NCBI GenBank assembly: GCA_018242605.1
Contig: JAFEBP010000005.1
Location: 885,320 to 949,319 of the forward strand
Source: Planctomycetota bacterium
Lineage (GTDB): Bacteria > Planctomycetota > Phycisphaerae > Phycisphaerales > UBA1924
Direction of reading: 5' to 3'
DNA length: 64,000 nucleotides
Below are positions 61,720-64,000 of this stretch, one piece after another (positions within the stretch are counted from its first letter, which is position 1; every line of letters starts with the position of its first letter). The notes beneath the pieces were generated by a model. It had not been told where the DNA came from, ran no database searches, and saw nothing but the letters and a program-made list of their open reading frames with translations. The translations under genes and the position numbers were made by a program.

Positions 61720-62973
61720 ATGCGCACGCTGCACAAAGTCCTGCTCTCGACCCTCTTCCTGTTCCCCGTTCTGGCGGTCGCCCGTCAAGCCGAGCCCCCG
61801 GTCGCAGCCAAGCCCACTCCGTTCACCACCGAAGTGCTCGCAAACTTCAAGGCGTGGGACAAGGACTCCGACGGAGTGCTGGAGCCCGCCGAGCTCGACT
61901 CCCTGGTAATCGACAGCCATCTGACGGGCAAGCCCGCCGCCGCCGCGGGAGTGCTCAAGGCGGCGCAGCGCAACACCAAGATCACGCTCCCCCCCATCAC
62001 CGTCGACTACCTGCACCAGTACGAACTGGCGGTGGCGCAGAAGCAAAAGCCCACGGTCAACTTCGACCGCCCGTTCAATCGCGCCGTGAAGCGAATCTCA
62101 ACGCCCGCCCGCGAAGTGCTCATCGGCGAGCAACCGACGCTCGAAACATGCCACCAGGGGCCTCTGGGGGATTGTTACTTCATCTCCGTGGTCGGCGCCG
62201 CCGTGGTGCGTGATCCGGCCTCCGTCATGCGGATGATCTCCTCGACCCCGGACGGGTCGTACCTCGTGACGTTCGGCGACGGCCGCAGCGCCACCGTGCC
62301 CCCCCTCACGGACGCTGAAATGGCCCTCACCTCGTCCGCGGGGCAGAACGGCCTGTGGCTCCCGATTCTCGAGAAGGCCTTCGGCTCCCTCCGCACCGAG
62401 GCCCTGCCCGAGGAAAAGCAGTCAGAGTCGTCCACCGACGCGATCGCACACGGCGGCTCCGCCGCGGCGACGATCCGGCTGCTCACCGGCCATACCACCG
62501 ACCGGATCACCTTCCGGCCACGGTCCGTTCGTTCCCAGGCCAAGACCGATACGCCCGCACCCGCCCCAGCGAAATCCGATGCACAGCCGACCAAACCCGG
62601 CGCAGCGACTCCGCCGCCTGTCGACCCCGCGCTGCTCGACAAGCACCTTGAAGAAGCACTTCCGAAAGTCCGCGAGCACTTGACCGCAAGCCTGAAAGAC
62701 CGGCGTCTGGTCGCCGCGGGAACCCCCAAAGACGGCACCATGCCCCCGGGCGTCAACCCCAGCCACGCCTACGCAGTGCTCGAGTTCAACGCCGAGGCCG
62801 ACACGGTTCACCTGTGGAACCCGCACGGAAACACGTTCAAGCCCAAGGGAGAACCGGGACTGCAACACGGCTACCCGACCACCGGCGGCCACTTCTGGAT
62901 GCCGCTGAACGACTTCGGGCATGTGTTCAATGGAATTTCGTTTGAGACAGAAAAGCCGCTGGAAAAAAAGTGA
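61720..62973 (+). CDS. Secreted calpain-type (C2) cysteine protease with EF-hand
   Basis: The 417-residue protein has a signal peptide (about 1-22). A single EF-hand loop lies at 47-58 (DKDSDGVLEPAE, with ligands at 47, 49, 51, 53 and 58). The C2 calpain catalytic domain follows. The active-site Cys152 is in TCHQGPLGDCYFISVVGAA, His349 in NPSHAYAVLEFN and Asn367 in LWNPHGN. All three match the calpain order. A Pro/Ala/Lys-rich insert (about residues 275-310) interrupts the domain. A calcium-controlled extracellular peptidase is the natural reading, but activity is inference. The frame is open to 61561; the ATG at 61720 gives the signal peptide. No ribosome binding site is seen. Confidence 0.88.
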   Translation: MRTLHKVLLSTLFLFPVLAVARQAEPPVAAKPTPFTTEVLANFKAWDKDSDGVLEPAELDSLVIDSHLTGKPAAAAGVLKAAQRNTKITLPPITVDYLHQYELAVAQKQKPTVNFDRPFNRAVKRISTPAREVLIGEQPTLETCHQGPLGDCYFISVVGAAVVRDPASVMRMISSTPDGSYLVTFGDGRSATVPPLTDAEMALTSSAGQNGLWLPILEKAFGSLRTEALPEEKQSESSTDAIAHGGSAAATIRLLTGHTTDRITFRPRSVRSQAKTDTPAPAPAKSDAQPTKPGAATPPPVDPALLDKHLEEALPKVREHLTASLKDRRLVAAGTPKDGTMPPGVNPSHAYAVLEFNAEADTVHLWNPHGNTFKPKGEPGLQHGYPTTGGHFWMPLNDFGHVFNGISFETEKPLEKK

Positions 62974-63006
62974 GTTCGGGCTCCACCGTTGCATCGAGCC
63001 CGAACT
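62963..63006. terminator. Hairpin overlapping the calpain-like gene's stop
   Basis: AGTTCGGGCTC (62973-62983) pairs perfectly with 62996-63006 over a 12-base loop. On the minus strand it is followed, after 3 bases, by seven T; on the plus strand no T-run follows. It could end transcription from pnp as a second terminator and also serve the plus-strand gene. Confidence 0.5.
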
Positions 63007-63090
63007 GAAACTCGTATATCCGCCGATTCATCGCGGCCACGATCGGCATTGACGGCTCGCGAAGTTCCCATCGATCGCGAAGCGCGCATG

Positions 63091-63122
63091 AAAAAACCCA
63101 GGAACCAAAGTTCCTGGGTTTT
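63091..63122 (-). terminator. Rho-independent terminator of pnp
   Basis: AAAACCCAGGAAC (63093-63105) pairs perfectly with 63110-63122 over a 4-base loop. On the minus strand it ends in TTTTTTC. It lies 17 bases after the pnp stop. Confidence 0.93.
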
Positions 63123-63139
63123 CAGTTGTGTGTCGCAGG

Positions 63140-64000
63140 TTACGCCGGCTGCGTCTGCTTGGTGGCCTTGGCCTCTTCCATCAGCACGGCCTTGCGGCTG
63201 AGCTTGATGCGGCCCTGATCATCGACGTTGATGACCTTGACCTTGACCACGTCGCCGATCTTGACCACATCGGCCACGCTCTTGACGTAGCCCTCGGCCA
63301 GTTCGGAGATGTGGCACATGCCGTCAGTGCCCGGGGCGAGCTCGATGAACGCGCCGAAGTCCTTGGTGCTGACGACCTTGCCGGTGTAGACGGTGCCGAC
63401 CTTGATCTCTTCGCACAGGGCTTCGATCTCGGTGCGGGCGCCGGCGATGCTCTCGGCGTCGTGACCGGCGAGCTGGACCGTGCCGTCGTCCTCGACGTCG
63501 ATGGTGACGCCGTACTTGTCCTGCAGGCCGCGAATCATCTTGCCGCCCGGCCCGATCAGCTTGCCGATCTTCTCCGGGTCGATGTTGATGGTGATGAGGC
63601 GCGGGGCCAGCGGGCTGATCTCGGCACGCGGGGCCGGGATGATCTGCTCCATCACGTCGATGATCTCCAGCCGGCCCTGCTTGGCCTGCAGGAAGATCCG
63701 CTCGATCTGCGGGATGTTCAGGCCGCGGGTCTTGAGGTCGAGCTGGATGCCCGTGATGCCCTCGCGGGTGCCGGAGACCTTGAAGTCCATGTCGCCGAAG
63801 AAGTCTTCCTCGCCGATGATGTCGGTGACGAAGAGCTCGTTCTGGTCGTTGTCATCGGCGAAACGGCCGACGGAGATGCCCGCGCACGTGTTGCGGATGG
63901 GCACGCCCGCGTCCATGAGCGCCAGGCAGCCGCCGCAGACGCTCGCCATCGACGACGAGCCGTTGGACTCGGTGATGTCGCTGACGACGCGGATGGTGTA
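63140..64000 (-). CDS. pnp: Polyribonucleotide nucleotidyltransferase, 5' end cut by window edge
   Basis: PNPase degrades RNA 3'-to-5' using phosphate, alone or in the degradosome. The 287 codons seen are the C-terminal part. They include the end of the second RNase PH domain (VVSDITESNGSSSMASVCGG, FFGDMDFKVSGTREGITGI, with the catalytic Asp). Next comes the KH domain (ITINIDPEKIGKLIGPGGKM, IRGLQDKYGVTIDVEDDG) and the S1 domain (GTVYTGKVVSTKDFGAFIEL, GMCHISELAEGYVKSVADVV). The protein stops 22 residues after the S1 domain, as in many PNPases. The frame is open to the window edge. A strong terminator follows. Confidence 0.97.
   Translation of the reverse strand, partial: YTIRVVSDITESNGSSSMASVCGGCLALMDAGVPIRNTCAGISVGRFADDNDQNELFVTDIIGEEDFFGDMDFKVSGTREGITGIQLDLKTRGLNIPQIERIFLQAKQGRLEIIDVMEQIIPAPRAEISPLAPRLITINIDPEKIGKLIGPGGKMIRGLQDKYGVTIDVEDDGTVQLAGHDAESIAGARTEIEALCEEIKVGTVYTGKVVSTKDFGAFIELAPGTDGMCHISELAEGYVKSVADVVKIGDVVKVKVINVDDQGRIKLSRKAVLMEEAKATKQTQPA

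Noticed and set aside
1..64000. tRNA, rRNA, tmRNA, insertion sequences, attachment sites
   Set aside because: I searched for T-loop strings, transposase-like frames and terminal repeats by eye and found no candidate with supporting structure.

Overview
The window is a high-GC bacterial chromosome segment that most likely comes from a planctomycete of the class Phycisphaerae. Several things point that way. Two secreted proteins end in paired dockerin-like repeats of the DFNxDGGIDGxDVEAFF type. Two others end in the short PEP-CTERM-like tail PxPGALxxLGxG followed by RRRR. The secreted and lipoprotein complement is very large, with a tricorn-type protease, a calpain-type protease, an EEP nuclease-fold pair and a fibro-slime protein. 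Many genes also lack a Shine-Dalgarno sequence. The cell is Gram-negative in outline, with MurA, an OmpA/Pal-like lipoprotein, a secretin and HldE. I see no tRNA, rRNA, CRISPR array, insertion sequence or prophage. Most genes are housekeeping or envelope functions in short runs that switch strand often.

Layout. 1-7.3 kb: 5' part of prkA (cut by the window edge), a PD-(D/E)XK-like orphan, a membrane-anchored TPR-like protein coupled to an RluA-type pseudouridine synthase, then two secreted proteins. 7.4-10.7 kb: a TPP riboswitch-thiC-small ORF unit and a lone CoA-transferase beta subunit. 10.9-17.3 kb: a dockerin-tailed secreted protein, ubiX, surE, a PEP-CTERM-like protein, an FHA-GAF-PP2C phosphatase and a DUF1579-like secreted protein. 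17.5-28.7 kb: a ribBA gene whose GTP cyclohydrolase half looks dead, a MmgE/PrpD enzyme, a repeat-rich dockerin-tailed protein, an erythromycin-esterase-family lipoprotein, a decayed region with a probable frameshifted gene, murA and a fibro-slime protein. 29.1-41.3 kb: a giant tricorn-like protease, a HAD phosphatase, rsmA, a zinc-ribbon membrane protein, a 1160-residue secretin and an unknown protein. 41.6-53.9 kb: a PEP-CTERM-like protein, an HExxH lipoprotein coupled to valS, a TPR protein, an MFS transporter, a GT87 and a GT2 glycosyltransferase, trpB and an SDR. 54-64 kb: an EEP lipoprotein, a GT2, a BshC-like protein, an MDR dehydrogenase, hldE, an OmpA-like lipoprotein, an EF-hand calpain and the 3' part of pnp.

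The least expected patterns are these. (1) A TANNNT hexamer sits 5-8 bases upstream of at least nine start codons that lack a Shine-Dalgarno sequence, which suggests widespread leaderless transcription. (2) The RibA half of RibBA has lost its zinc and catalytic motifs. (3) The window holds several unusual secreted proteases. (4) A single inserted base probably breaks a small gene at 25.8 kb. No genuinely new multi-gene system is evident.
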